Shown here: in pieces, positions 33,216 through 40,570 of the stretch
Position numbering within the stretch: the stretch's first letter is position 1
Layout of the letters: each line of letters begins with the position of its first letter
Source: Desulfosarcina sp.
GTDB taxonomy: Bacteria; Desulfobacterota; Desulfobacteria; Desulfobacterales; JAFDCJ01
NCBI GenBank assembly: GCA_029288035.1
Contig: JARFPZ010000008.1
Span: forward strand, 1-40,570
Length of the DNA: 40,570 nt
Direction of reading: 5' to 3'
The notes under the pieces: model-generated
Database searches by the model: none
The model's input: the letters and a program-made list of their open reading frames with translations, nothing else
Told to the model about the DNA's origin: nothing
Program-made: the position numbers and the translations under genes

Positions 33216-34031
33216 CTATATATTAAAAGCCAGATATCCCCCATCCACGGGTATGGACACCCCGGTAACAAAACCGGAGGCTTTGGCGCTGGCTAGATAC
33301 AGGGTGGCGCCGGCCAGTTCCTGGGGTTCACCAAAACGCTTGAAAGGGGTGTGGGCAATGACGGCTTTGCCGCGGTCGGTGTATTCACCCGTTTTTTGGT
33401 CGATTAAAAGGGCGCGATTCTGCTTGCCCAGGAAAAATCCGGGGGCGATGGCGTTGACCCGAATACCGTAAGGAGCGAATTCATTGGCTGTAGCCAGGGT
33501 CAGGTTTAGCACGCCGGCCTTGGCGGCATTATATCCCCAAACACCCGATAGCGGCATGTAGGATGCCATCGAGGTCAGGTTAATAATCGAACCTTGTATT
33601 TTTTTTTCAATCCAATAGGAGGCCACGACTTTGGTGGGGACCATCAGACCGGCGGTCAGGTTCAGTTTCAGCACTTCTTCAAACTGTTCCAGATCGCTTT
33701 GGATAAATGGGGCCTTGCCCAAATTGCCGCCGACCGCGTTGATAAGGATTTCCGGCGTGGTCAGGGCCGCTTCGGTTGCCTTCAGGGCCTCTCTGACCTC
33801 GGCCTCGACTCCGGTATCCACCCGGCAACCAAAGGTGGAACCCGAAGCGCCATCGTCGCGATTCAGTTGATCGAGGGCCTGGTCAATTGACGTTTGGGTG
33901 CGGCTCCACACAGCGATCTTGGCCCCGGCCTTGAGCAAGGCCTGGGACATGTTAACACCGATCACACCGGCCCCACCGGCCACAATGGCTGTTTGGCCTT
34001 CCAGGCTGAAAAGCTCTTCCAAGTAACTCAT
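33216..34031 (-). CDS. SDR oxidoreductase, likely D-mannonate oxidoreductase (fructuronate reductase)
   Basis: The ATG at 34031 follows GGAG and gives a 271-residue protein beginning MSYLEELFSLEGQTAIVAGGAG; the ORF track used an upstream TTG. It is a short-chain dehydrogenase with the glycine motif GGAGVIG, the NAVGG motif in place of NNAG, catalytic serine in INLTSMAS and YNAAK. The MSYLxxLFSLxGK opening is that of SDR-type mannonate/fructuronate dehydrogenases and related gluconate 5-dehydrogenases. It lies 14 bases after uxaE, so reduction of fructuronate, the UxaE product, to mannonate is the natural reading. Confidence 0.78.
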   Translation of the reverse strand: MSYLEELFSLEGQTAIVAGGAGVIGVNMSQALLKAGAKIAVWSRTQTSIDQALDQLNRDDGASGSTFGCRVDTGVEAEVREALKATEAALTTPEILINAVGGNLGKAPFIQSDLEQFEEVLKLNLTAGLMVPTKVVASYWIEKKIQGSIINLTSMASYMPLSGVWGYNAAKAGVLNLTLATANEFAPYGIRVNAIAPGFFLGKQNRALLIDQKTGEYTDRGKAVIAHTPFKRFGEPQELAGATLYLASAKASGFVTGVSIPVDGGYLAFNI

Positions 34032-34045
34032 GACGTTCTCCAATT

Positions 34046-35599
34046 TTATTCAAAAGCTCTGAAGTGCTTGTCAAAATGGGCTTCGACGGTTTGCGTATAG
34101 GCTTCTTCGCGCCTGATTAATTCGTCAAAGAAGGCTTCCCTCAACTTCGGACTGTTGAGCACCGAGCCATAGGTGACATGCAGTATTTCCCGGGCGTCGA
34201 AATTTTCGAGCATTTCCGTCAGGTCGTCATCCGCGGTTACCTCAAGCCCGGGCATTTTGTCCACTAAGGCCGATACGTGATAGGTGGCTCTGTCTTGCGG
34301 ATAACACTCGATAGCAAAACGAACAATTTTGCGAAAAAGGGCCGGGTTGAATCGGGAAATGGTTCTTAAGGCTTCAAGGTAGCTGGTGCCGGCGGTTTTG
34401 AGGTGCACCAGGCCGCCGGTCAATTCGGTCGCAATGGGGTAGATGCTGAATTTATCCGATCCGGAATGAAGACTCAGCTTGTATGGCCCGAAACTACGGG
34501 CGACGGCCGCATGGCGTTTGAAAGAGTCTCGGAAGGATTCCAAATCGCCGATATAATCCACGCCTTTTTCAAAATCACCCACGTACCGAGGTGCGAGGCT
34601 GACCCATTCGACACCCAGCCGTTTTAACTCCGAGGCAATATAAATGTGCTCGGTCAAGGTGGTCTCCGATTCGGTCTCATCCACGCTGACTTCCATTTCA
34701 AAGGGTCGTTCACTCATGACCCGGGTTAGATGGCGATACATGTCCAGCGTATGGGCCACGACCCGGCCATATTTCACCGCGGCTCGAATCAGGTCCGCAC
34801 GAGAGACGTTGGCCGATATATCGTCCAAATGGTACACTCTTTCGGCCATCGCGTTTATCAAATCTTCGGGTTTGGTTTCGAGTTTCTGCCAAGGCAGGTT
34901 CTCGAACTTTTCCTTTAGCACTTCAGGGGAAGCCGTATTGGCCCCATCGTCCACGTGTTCGCCCGGATCGATGGTGATGAAGGTGTATCCGGCGGACGCA
35001 AAGGCATCGATATCGGCCGTGGTTTTCAAGTGATCGGCATCGGCACCGTATCCTTCCCGCCAGCCTTCCTGGAATACCCCCCACATGGCGTCGTCTAAGA
35101 CTTGTTGCGGTGTCCGGCCGGTACGCTCGTTTTCCCGGACGGACTGTTGAGCGAAAATCGGGGCCAGGCTGCTCTTGCGAATGGCCCTGATATGGCCCGG
35201 AGTGGCCAGGGCCAGACGGTCGCCGCATCCGGCCGATTTTTGGGTCCCTAGTAGTTGGGGCTTTAAAAAAGGAAGGGTCTCCCGCAAAAGAGCGGCATTT
35301 GCCGGCTGGGCCGGGGCCACCGTTAGATATACTTCTTTGCCCGCTATGGTAACCTTTTCCTGGTGCCCGCCAAAATCCTCTCCGGATTGAGGGTTCTCTG
35401 AAATAAGGCCTAAAAGCTTGTCCTTTTCCCGGCGTCCCAGGAAGTAGAGGGTTTTACTGGCCGCAACGATGGACCGAGGGTAGACCTTGAGGTTGGCCAC
35501 CCCTTCGAGCACATCTTTGGAAAGTTGTCCGGCCTCCTTTTCCGAAATTACAGGCCCCAGGGTTTCGGTTTTTAAACATTCAAATAGTAAATCCGTCAT
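34046..35599 (-). CDS. uxaE: Tagaturonate/fructuronate epimerase (UxaE family)
   Basis: A 517-residue cytoplasmic protein. The family's diagnostic stretch KSAGCGDRLALATPGHIRA is present, followed by QQSVRENERTGRTPQQVLDDAMWGVFQEGW, ADADHLKT, FITIDPGEHVD, EVSVDETESETT, PYKLSLHSGSDKFSIYP and LVHLKTAGTSYLEALR, which contain the likely metal ligands. The enzyme equilibrates D-tagaturonate and D-fructuronate; the founding example is from Thermotoga maritima, where it works in galacturonate and inositol catabolism. GGGAGGA precedes the ATG. It starts the tight pair with the SDR gene at 33216. Confidence 0.85.
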   Translation of the reverse strand: MTDLLFECLKTETLGPVISEKEAGQLSKDVLEGVANLKVYPRSIVAASKTLYFLGRREKDKLLGLISENPQSGEDFGGHQEKVTIAGKEVYLTVAPAQPANAALLRETLPFLKPQLLGTQKSAGCGDRLALATPGHIRAIRKSSLAPIFAQQSVRENERTGRTPQQVLDDAMWGVFQEGWREGYGADADHLKTTADIDAFASAGYTFITIDPGEHVDDGANTASPEVLKEKFENLPWQKLETKPEDLINAMAERVYHLDDISANVSRADLIRAAVKYGRVVAHTLDMYRHLTRVMSERPFEMEVSVDETESETTLTEHIYIASELKRLGVEWVSLAPRYVGDFEKGVDYIGDLESFRDSFKRHAAVARSFGPYKLSLHSGSDKFSIYPIATELTGGLVHLKTAGTSYLEALRTISRFNPALFRKIVRFAIECYPQDRATYHVSALVDKMPGLEVTADDDLTEMLENFDAREILHVTYGSVLNSPKLREAFFDELIRREEAYTQTVEAHFDKHFRAFE

Positions 35600-35956
35600 G
35601 GATGATATCCTCCCAACCCGGCGACGCCGGAATTGAAGATTTGTGGGTGTTGCTATTCGAGGCGCAGGCGCTACAACCCCTACGAGCCCGCTTCCAGCCC
35701 GTAGGCTTCATGGGCTCACAGGCCGGAGGGGAGGTTTCGCTCTGCCATTTTATAAATTTTGATTAATAATCGATTCCGCCGCTTCCAGCTCGGCTTCCGG
35801 CTCGTAGAGCTTTCAGTTTCGAGAGCCTACAGCTCAGAGAGAAAGAAGACGGACCTTATACGACTTCTTTGGCCGTTCTCGCTGCGGCCGCACCATCCGA
35901 CTAGCAAATGTCGACACCAGCTTCTACATGGCGATGAAACATATATTTAATGGGCT
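35600..35956. other. Intergenic region with degenerate REP-like palindromes
   Basis: About 357 bases upstream of uxaE. It contains GC-rich imperfect palindromes near 35680 to 35740 (CCCGCTTCCAGCCCG) and near 35778 to 35850 (CCGCTTCCAGCTCGG, CTTCCGGCTCGTAGAGC), which share the CTTCCAGC core with the REPIN at 33043. The uxaE promoter must also lie here. No gene is supported. Confidence 0.45.
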
Positions 35957-37195
35957 CTAATACCGTAAGCGGTTTACCTCATCATACATGGCGATAATGT
36001 TTTTCGTTGGGATTCCAGCGAGAATATTATGCACCTGAGAGAAGACAAAGCCCCCGTCCTGCATAAAAATTTCACAATTTTTCCTTACTTCATCCCTGAT
36101 TTTCTGTTCTGTGGCATAAAAGAGAGTATGTTGGGTATCCACTCCCCCGCCCCAGAATACCAGGTCTTTTCCGAACTCCCGTTTTAACTTCTCCGATTCC
36201 ATTCCCGTTGCATTTATCTGGACCGGATTGATAATATCCAGTCCCGCCTCAATGAGGTCCGGCATCAAATTTGAAATGGCGCCGCAGCTATGAAGAAAAG
36301 TATGCAGGTTTGATTTATTTTTGACATATTTAAAAATCTCTTTGTGCCGTGGAAAAAATAGCTCGCGATACATGGCAGGTGAAATCAAAGAATTGTTTTG
36401 CATGCCTAGATCGTCCCCAAAAATAATCACCTGCGCGTAGGGGGAAACGGCATCGATAAACGGCTCAAGCCTTTCAAGATGAATCTCTGTAAGTTTATCA
36501 AGCAGTTTTTCGATCATATTCTTTTCAGTTACCAACCGGATAAAAAAATCATCGTTGCGAAATATCCACTGGCTGAGCTCGAAAAATAAGCTTCCGTAAT
36601 TAGCTGTAATGGCGAAATCGGTCTGTTCATGTAACTGCTTGGCGGATTGCCGCAGTGTACTGAAAAAGTCTGGATCCCTGGCATTTTTCCAAAGTGGATC
36701 GGTACAATGGCACCACATAATTTTGTCAAGATGGGTTTGCAGGTCTTGGAAATCTTTAGGTTGCTTATTGTAAAGGGGCCAGAAGGTTTGATCAAAATAA
36801 AGCGATGCTTCAGGCATGATGGCAATCATATCATCGTCTTCATCCAGACAAACCCAATCCTTGCCCTGTTGTTCGATCCTCAACCAGGTGGGAATTTTGG
36901 CAGGAGAGCCATCCGGAAGCTCCCACTCCTTCCAATCATTGGGTTCATTCGCATAAACTCGCGCTAAGTCAATGACATCAACTTGAAAGCGCTCCAAATA
37001 CCAGTCCTCAGGTATGGCGAGCTGCTGTGGAATGTCGTATACTTTTGTCTCACTGCCTTGAATCTCCAACTCTTTTTTTAGCGTATTATACGTTATCGCA
37101 CTAATTCCTGATGAGTGCATTGAACCGCAATCAACGGGTATCTTATCGGCGGGTTGGTGATTTAGTATCGCCATCACACGTTCGCGTTTATTCAT
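35957..37195 (-). CDS. Uroporphyrinogen decarboxylase-family protein, probable methyltransferase-like
   Basis: A 412-residue TIM-barrel protein of the UROD superfamily but not a heme HemE. It begins MNKRERVMAILNHQPADKIPVDCG, the usual start of UROD-like proteins in catabolic clusters. It has FGDDLGMQNNSLISPAMYRELFFPRHKEIF, the presumed zinc-ligand motif HSCGAI, INPVQINATGM and FVFSQVHNILAGIP. Characterised relatives (MtaA/MtbA/CmuA and O-demethylase methyltransferases) move methyl groups between substrates and corrinoid proteins. No corrinoid protein is in the window, so the reaction is unknown. AGGAG precedes the ATG. The upstream neighbour is the TIM-barrel epimerase. Confidence 0.85.
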   Translation of the reverse strand: MNKRERVMAILNHQPADKIPVDCGSMHSSGISAITYNTLKKELEIQGSETKVYDIPQQLAIPEDWYLERFQVDVIDLARVYANEPNDWKEWELPDGSPAKIPTWLRIEQQGKDWVCLDEDDDMIAIMPEASLYFDQTFWPLYNKQPKDFQDLQTHLDKIMWCHCTDPLWKNARDPDFFSTLRQSAKQLHEQTDFAITANYGSLFFELSQWIFRNDDFFIRLVTEKNMIEKLLDKLTEIHLERLEPFIDAVSPYAQVIIFGDDLGMQNNSLISPAMYRELFFPRHKEIFKYVKNKSNLHTFLHSCGAISNLMPDLIEAGLDIINPVQINATGMESEKLKREFGKDLVFWGGGVDTQHTLFYATEQKIRDEVRKNCEIFMQDGGFVFSQVHNILAGIPTKNIIAMYDEVNRLRY

Positions 37196-37318
37196 AAAGC
37201 CTATCTCCTACGATTTGGCTGATGACGATGAGCACTTTTTCAGGCAGTAATCTGTTGTTCATAACAGCACAGAACCGCATTCCATACTTATGCTTATTAT
37301 CATTTGACTCTTTCCAAA

Positions 37319-38149
37319 TTACCAGGCAATACTTTTTAAAACCTGATAATCTTTCCTCATAAGTTCTACCGGGTCCATATTTAGCTTGCCGATGGGACCG
37401 CGATCGTAGAAATTTTCCGAAATGAGCCAGCCGCTGTACCCACATTTGCGCAGTTCAGCAATGGTGTCGAAAAATCTGCTGTCCCCCTCGCCTAACAAGG
37501 CGCCGCTGGGCTCAATATCGGATTCATGGCCATCCTTGACGTGGACCTCACAGATATGGGAGATCAGCGGTTCAATCATGGCCGCGACATCCGCTTTTTC
37601 ATGTAAGTAGTAATTTTGAGTATCAAAGTAAATTTTTACATTGGGATTGCCGACTTCATCGATTACGTGAAGGAGGTTCTCCACGGACAATAGATTTTCC
37701 AGACCGAGCGTGATCTCCCCTTTTTCCAGAGCGTAATCGCTCACCCGCCGGATCACATTCAAGGCCCTCTCAAAATCTTGTTCGGTTTCAATGGCGCTGG
37801 CATTGAAACTCTGGACCATCACAATGGGGATCCCCATGGCAGCGGCGGCATCAATAGCACTGGTGATGGTTTTAAGGGCGATGGCCCGATCCGGTATGCC
37901 TTTTTTCGCCACCATGTTGTAGAAATCCAGCTCATTGCAGGCAATGGCCGTATATTGGATGCCGAATTTTCCGGCAGCTTCCAAATAAGCGTCCTGAACA
38001 CAGCGTTTGGTTTTGGGAAAATTACGGACATAGCTGCCGATGTCCAATTGTACGCCTTCAAATCCCACTTCTGCCGCAAGTTTACACCCATAGGGTCCAT
38101 CCACCGGCAACGACCATTCCGTAATTCCAAGTTTGACTTTATTATTCAT
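37319..38149 (-). CDS. Sugar phosphate isomerase/epimerase-type TIM barrel (AP endonuclease 2 family)
   Basis: A 276-residue xylose-isomerase-like TIM barrel. The likely metal quartet is E151 (LGLENL), D176 (YFDTQNYY), H203 (EVHVKDG) and E245 (LISENF). It begins LGITEWSLPVDGPYGCKLAAEVGFEGVQLDIG. Relatives include keto-sugar 3-epimerases and the Thermotoga 5-keto-L-gluconate epimerase IolO that yields tagaturonate, the substrate of UxaE, which is encoded in this same cluster. The assignment to that reaction is inference. GGAG precedes the ATG. Confidence 0.86.
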   Translation of the reverse strand: MNNKVKLGITEWSLPVDGPYGCKLAAEVGFEGVQLDIGSYVRNFPKTKRCVQDAYLEAAGKFGIQYTAIACNELDFYNMVAKKGIPDRAIALKTITSAIDAAAAMGIPIVMVQSFNASAIETEQDFERALNVIRRVSDYALEKGEITLGLENLLSVENLLHVIDEVGNPNVKIYFDTQNYYLHEKADVAAMIEPLISHICEVHVKDGHESDIEPSGALLGEGDSRFFDTIAELRKCGYSGWLISENFYDRGPIGKLNMDPVELMRKDYQVLKSIAW

Positions 38150-38296
38150 AACATTTCTCCAAATTCTGAACTACTGACGTGTCTTAAAATCTGTGCAACA
38201 CAAATGTCTGTGGTAGCGCCAACAATCCTAAAGTTCGGGCGAATCGTTCCGAATTTATATCGCCAATTCTGGATGCGGAACTGATGGGACGACCTG

Positions 38297-39079
38297 CTAG
38301 TCCCAGGCACCGATCACATTTTGGTTCAGATCAATCAACGCCCCCGTCATCATTTCAGACTGGTCACTGAGAAGATAGGCGGCCAAATATGCGATATCAA
38401 AGGGCCTTAGAATTCGCCCAAAAGGCTGTTGGGCTTCAGCTTTTTCAAGCCAATTGTCACCCATGCCCATTTGTTTTTGCACGAGGTCTTCATGGGGTGT
38501 GTAGGTCCACGCCATGTTGATGCCGTTGACTCGAATTTTATCAACCCTGAGTGCATGAGCGTTATTTTTCGTCAGCGTGGCCAACGCACCTTTGGATGCG
38601 GAATATGCCATGATATAGGGAGCGCCGCCGTGACTGGTATCACTGATGATGTTAACGATACTGCCACCGTTTTTTTCCCGCTTCATCATCCTGACGACTT
38701 CCCGGGTCAAGATAAACGGGGCTCTGACATTTATCGCAAACAAAAGATCCCAAAGCGCCACGGTCGTGTCTTCAATGGTTCCTCGGCCCGTAAAACCGGC
38801 GGCATTGACCAGCCCCTGAACGCTGCCAAACTTCTGATCGCATACCTGCACAACCCGGCAGCAATCCGCTTCGATGGTCAGATCAGCCTGGACGAATTCA
38901 CAGGCACAACCGATATCAAATATTTCACGGGCGGACGCTTCTCCATTCTCAACATTACGACCACAAATCACGATTCCCTTCGCCCCGCAATCGGCAAGAT
39001 GAAGGGCGATGCCTTTGCCTAGTCCCTGGGTCCCACCCGTCACGATAAATACTTTTTCACCTAGTAAATCGCTATTCAT
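38297..39079 (-). CDS. SDR oxidoreductase, sugar or polyol type
   Basis: A 260-residue short-chain dehydrogenase. The cofactor motif is TGGTQGLGKG, followed by CGRNVEN, which leaves the NAD/NADP choice open. The catalytic serine lies in IISDTSHGG and the YxxxK motif is YSASK. The loop NMAWTYTPHEDLVQKQMG and the ending LIDLNQNVIGAWD are like sugar dehydrogenases such as threitol or rhamnose types. The substrate is unknown. GAGGAG precedes the ATG. It lies between another SDR gene and the TIM-barrel epimerase on the same strand. Confidence 0.85.
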   Translation of the reverse strand: MNSDLLGEKVFIVTGGTQGLGKGIALHLADCGAKGIVICGRNVENGEASAREIFDIGCACEFVQADLTIEADCCRVVQVCDQKFGSVQGLVNAAGFTGRGTIEDTTVALWDLLFAINVRAPFILTREVVRMMKREKNGGSIVNIISDTSHGGAPYIMAYSASKGALATLTKNNAHALRVDKIRVNGINMAWTYTPHEDLVQKQMGMGDNWLEKAEAQQPFGRILRPFDIAYLAAYLLSDQSEMMTGALIDLNQNVIGAWD

Positions 39080-39294
39080 ATCTCCTCGCTAATATTTTGA
39101 GGTTTCATGCCCTTATTGGTCCCGACATCTTTTTTATACCCCAGTTGAGTTAGAAACCAATTGGACACTTGATGCTTTAACAATCCTAACATTCTGAAAT
39201 GATAAATACAATTTACCTAATCAACCAGTCAACCAATAAACTATTCAACGAGGTGTGTGCTCTAAAAACGAATAACAAATAATCAGTAACACGC

Positions 39295-40074
39295 TTAATG
39301 CATCTCCCGTCCACCGGAAACATTGAGCGTGCTGCCGGTGATAAACTCGGCATCGTCCGAAGCCAGAAAGATGACCGCCCGAGCGATATCCACTGGCTGA
39401 GCGATTCTTCCCAAGGGCGTTGGATTGATAAAAAATTCCTGCAGGAAGTCTTCGGGGGCCATCCCTTTGATTTTGGCGGACTGGGCCACGCTCTGCCGAA
39501 TGAGATCCGTGTCCACCGGCCCGGGGCAGACAGCATTGACCGTGATGTTGTGTTTACCGAGTTCAAGGGCGATCGACTGGGTAAACCCGATCACGCCGAA
39601 CTTTGTCGCACAATAGGGGCTGGTCAAGGGTTCACCGGTTTTGCCGGCCATGGACGAAATATTCACGATCCGGCCGTACTGCTGCTCGATCATGGAATGT
39701 GAGACAGCCTGGGTGCAGAGAAACACCCCCTTGAGATTAATGTCCATTAAGGTGTCCCAGGTTTTTTCAGTCAGTTCCGTAATAGCGCCCTTTATGTCGG
39801 TACCCGCATTGTTGACAAGGATATCGATCTTCCCATAGGTCTTTAACGCGGCATCTGCCATTGCCTGCGCGTCGGGTCTTTGGGTTACATCCGTTTTAAT
39901 CGCCAGGGCATCGCCACCCTCTTTTTTTATGCTATCCGCTGTTTCCTGAGCAGCCGCCTGGTTGATGTCCGCCACGACCACCTTTGCGCCTTCTTTGACC
40001 ATATTCACGCATACAGACCTTCCGATACCGGCGCCGCCTCCGGTGACAATCGCTACTCGATCTTTAAATCTCAT
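39295..40074 (-). CDS. SDR oxidoreductase, FabG-like
   Basis: A 259-residue classical short-chain dehydrogenase: TGGGAGIGRS for cofactor binding, VVADIN with an aspartate that favours NAD, NNAG, NISSMAG with the catalytic serine, YCATK, and the PGPVDTDL and ITGSTLNVSGG tail. It is general in type (3-oxoacyl-ACP reductase, gluconate 5-dehydrogenase, 2-deoxygluconate dehydrogenase groups). The sugar-cluster context favours a sugar-acid or polyol substrate. AGGAG is about ten bases before the ATG. Confidence 0.86.
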   Translation of the reverse strand: MRFKDRVAIVTGGGAGIGRSVCVNMVKEGAKVVVADINQAAAQETADSIKKEGGDALAIKTDVTQRPDAQAMADAALKTYGKIDILVNNAGTDIKGAITELTEKTWDTLMDINLKGVFLCTQAVSHSMIEQQYGRIVNISSMAGKTGEPLTSPYCATKFGVIGFTQSIALELGKHNITVNAVCPGPVDTDLIRQSVAQSAKIKGMAPEDFLQEFFINPTPLGRIAQPVDIARAVIFLASDDAEFITGSTLNVSGGREMH

Positions 40075-40230
40075 CAGAATAAATCTCCTTTAGCTGTTTT
40101 AAATTCTTAACAACGATGTTTTTGCATTTAGTGGTAAAATTTTCCTCTACCAGCAAAGCAGGCTGCTCATAAGATTGCCTAAAATTTAGCTCATTTTTCC
40201 GGTTTATCCAGAGCTGTCGTACTACAATAG

Positions 40231-40570
40231 CTAGTATTCCTCCGGAGAAAGAACAATCTTGATGCCTTTTCCCTGACGCAATAACTCAATGCCCTCGTTA
40301 ATCCGGGACAGAGGCAGCTGATGGGACACAATCCGTTCAAGGGGAAGCTGTCCGCTTTCCATGATTTTGGCAGCTCTACTAAAACTATATCGTCCGATAA
40401 ATCCGCCTAGGATTTTAACTTCCTTCTTTAGCAAAACGCCCACCGGAATCGCGGGCTTTACCGTTTCATCATGGCCGAATTGCATCACCGTGCCGCGGGT
40501 CCCCACCAGTTCGATAGCCTGGGGCAACAAAGGGCCGACGGCTTCCACCACGACATCCGGGCCGCCGTCC
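40231..40570 (-). CDS. Zinc-type MDR dehydrogenase, 5' part beyond window
   Basis: The frame ending at 40231 is open to the right edge (about 113 residues). The visible C-terminal part reads GGPDVVVEAVGPLLPQAIEL, then GTVMQFGHDETVKP, LLKKEVKILGGFIGRYSF and HQLPLSRINEGIELLRQGKGIKIVL. This is the NAD-binding and C-terminal part of threonine/sorbitol dehydrogenase-type medium-chain dehydrogenases. The catalytic zinc domain is outside the window. The ORF-track start (a GTG at 40551) is internal. It is the first visible gene of the minus-strand catabolic series. Confidence 0.85.
   Translation of the reverse strand, partial: DGGPDVVVEAVGPLLPQAIELVGTRGTVMQFGHDETVKPAIPVGVLLKKEVKILGGFIGRYSFSRAAKIMESGQLPLERIVSHQLPLSRINEGIELLRQGKGIKIVLSPEEY

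Noticed and set aside
35759-35950. Plus-strand 63-codon ORF upstream of uxaE
   Set aside because: It lies in repeat-like palindromic sequence, with no ribosome site or domain.

Overview
The window reads as a chromosomal segment of a sulfate-reducer-like member of the Desulfobacterota (Desulfobacterales type). This is inferred from the mix of deltaproteobacterial small cysteine-rich proteins, a DUF134 plus Mrp pair, a large Cache/PAS hybrid histidine kinase and a selenocysteine-containing SelD. No rRNA, tRNA, CRISPR array or insertion sequence was recognised. Base composition is moderate throughout, with AT-rich intergenic gaps.

Left half (1 to about 21.5 kb) is mostly housekeeping. It holds mnmG (cut by the left edge), a YhcC-type radical SAM protein, a TPR lipid- or periplasm-directed protein, a DUF1848 protein overlapping a TTG-started dusB, an envelope lipoprotein, polA, several small cysteine-rich or coiled-coil proteins, a CBS-pair protein, a stand-alone receiver, DUF134 plus mrp, a periplasmic binding protein facing a 938-residue hybrid sensor kinase, a 3-hydroxyacyl-CoA dehydrogenase, selD and a CDP-alcohol phosphatidyltransferase. 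Two genes are broken. A metallo-beta-lactamase-fold hydrolase behind mrp is cut down to 33 codons. An FAD-dependent oxidoreductase, once translationally coupled to the phosphatidyltransferase, is cut at the point where selD ends.

Right half (about 21.7 kb to the end) is an accessory carbon-catabolism region, almost all on the minus strand. In transcription order from the right edge it has a zinc/MDR dehydrogenase (cut by the edge), two SDR dehydrogenases, a xylose-isomerase-like TIM-barrel epimerase, a uroporphyrinogen-decarboxylase-family protein, a UxaE-type tagaturonate epimerase, an SDR like fructuronate reductase, a LarA-family nickel epimerase, 6-phosphogluconate dehydrogenase and a KDG-type PfkB kinase. 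A second PfkB kinase converges from the plus strand. Next come an AfuABC/FbpABC-type ABC transporter and a zinc dehydrogenase resembling scyllo-inosose 3-dehydrogenase.

My reading is that this region encodes import and oxidation of a cyclitol, hexonate or hexuronate through 5-ketogluconate, tagaturonate, fructuronate and mannonate, as in the non-canonical inositol route known from Thermotoga. The LarA-like epimerase could link mannonate and gluconate, so that carbon leaves both by KDG phosphate and by 6-phosphogluconate. The substrate, the role of the UROD-like protein and several missing steps cannot be settled from this window. Noncoding features include a perfect REPIN-like inverted repeat, a palindromic operator before DUF134/mrp, good intrinsic terminators and a candidate bSECIS in selD.
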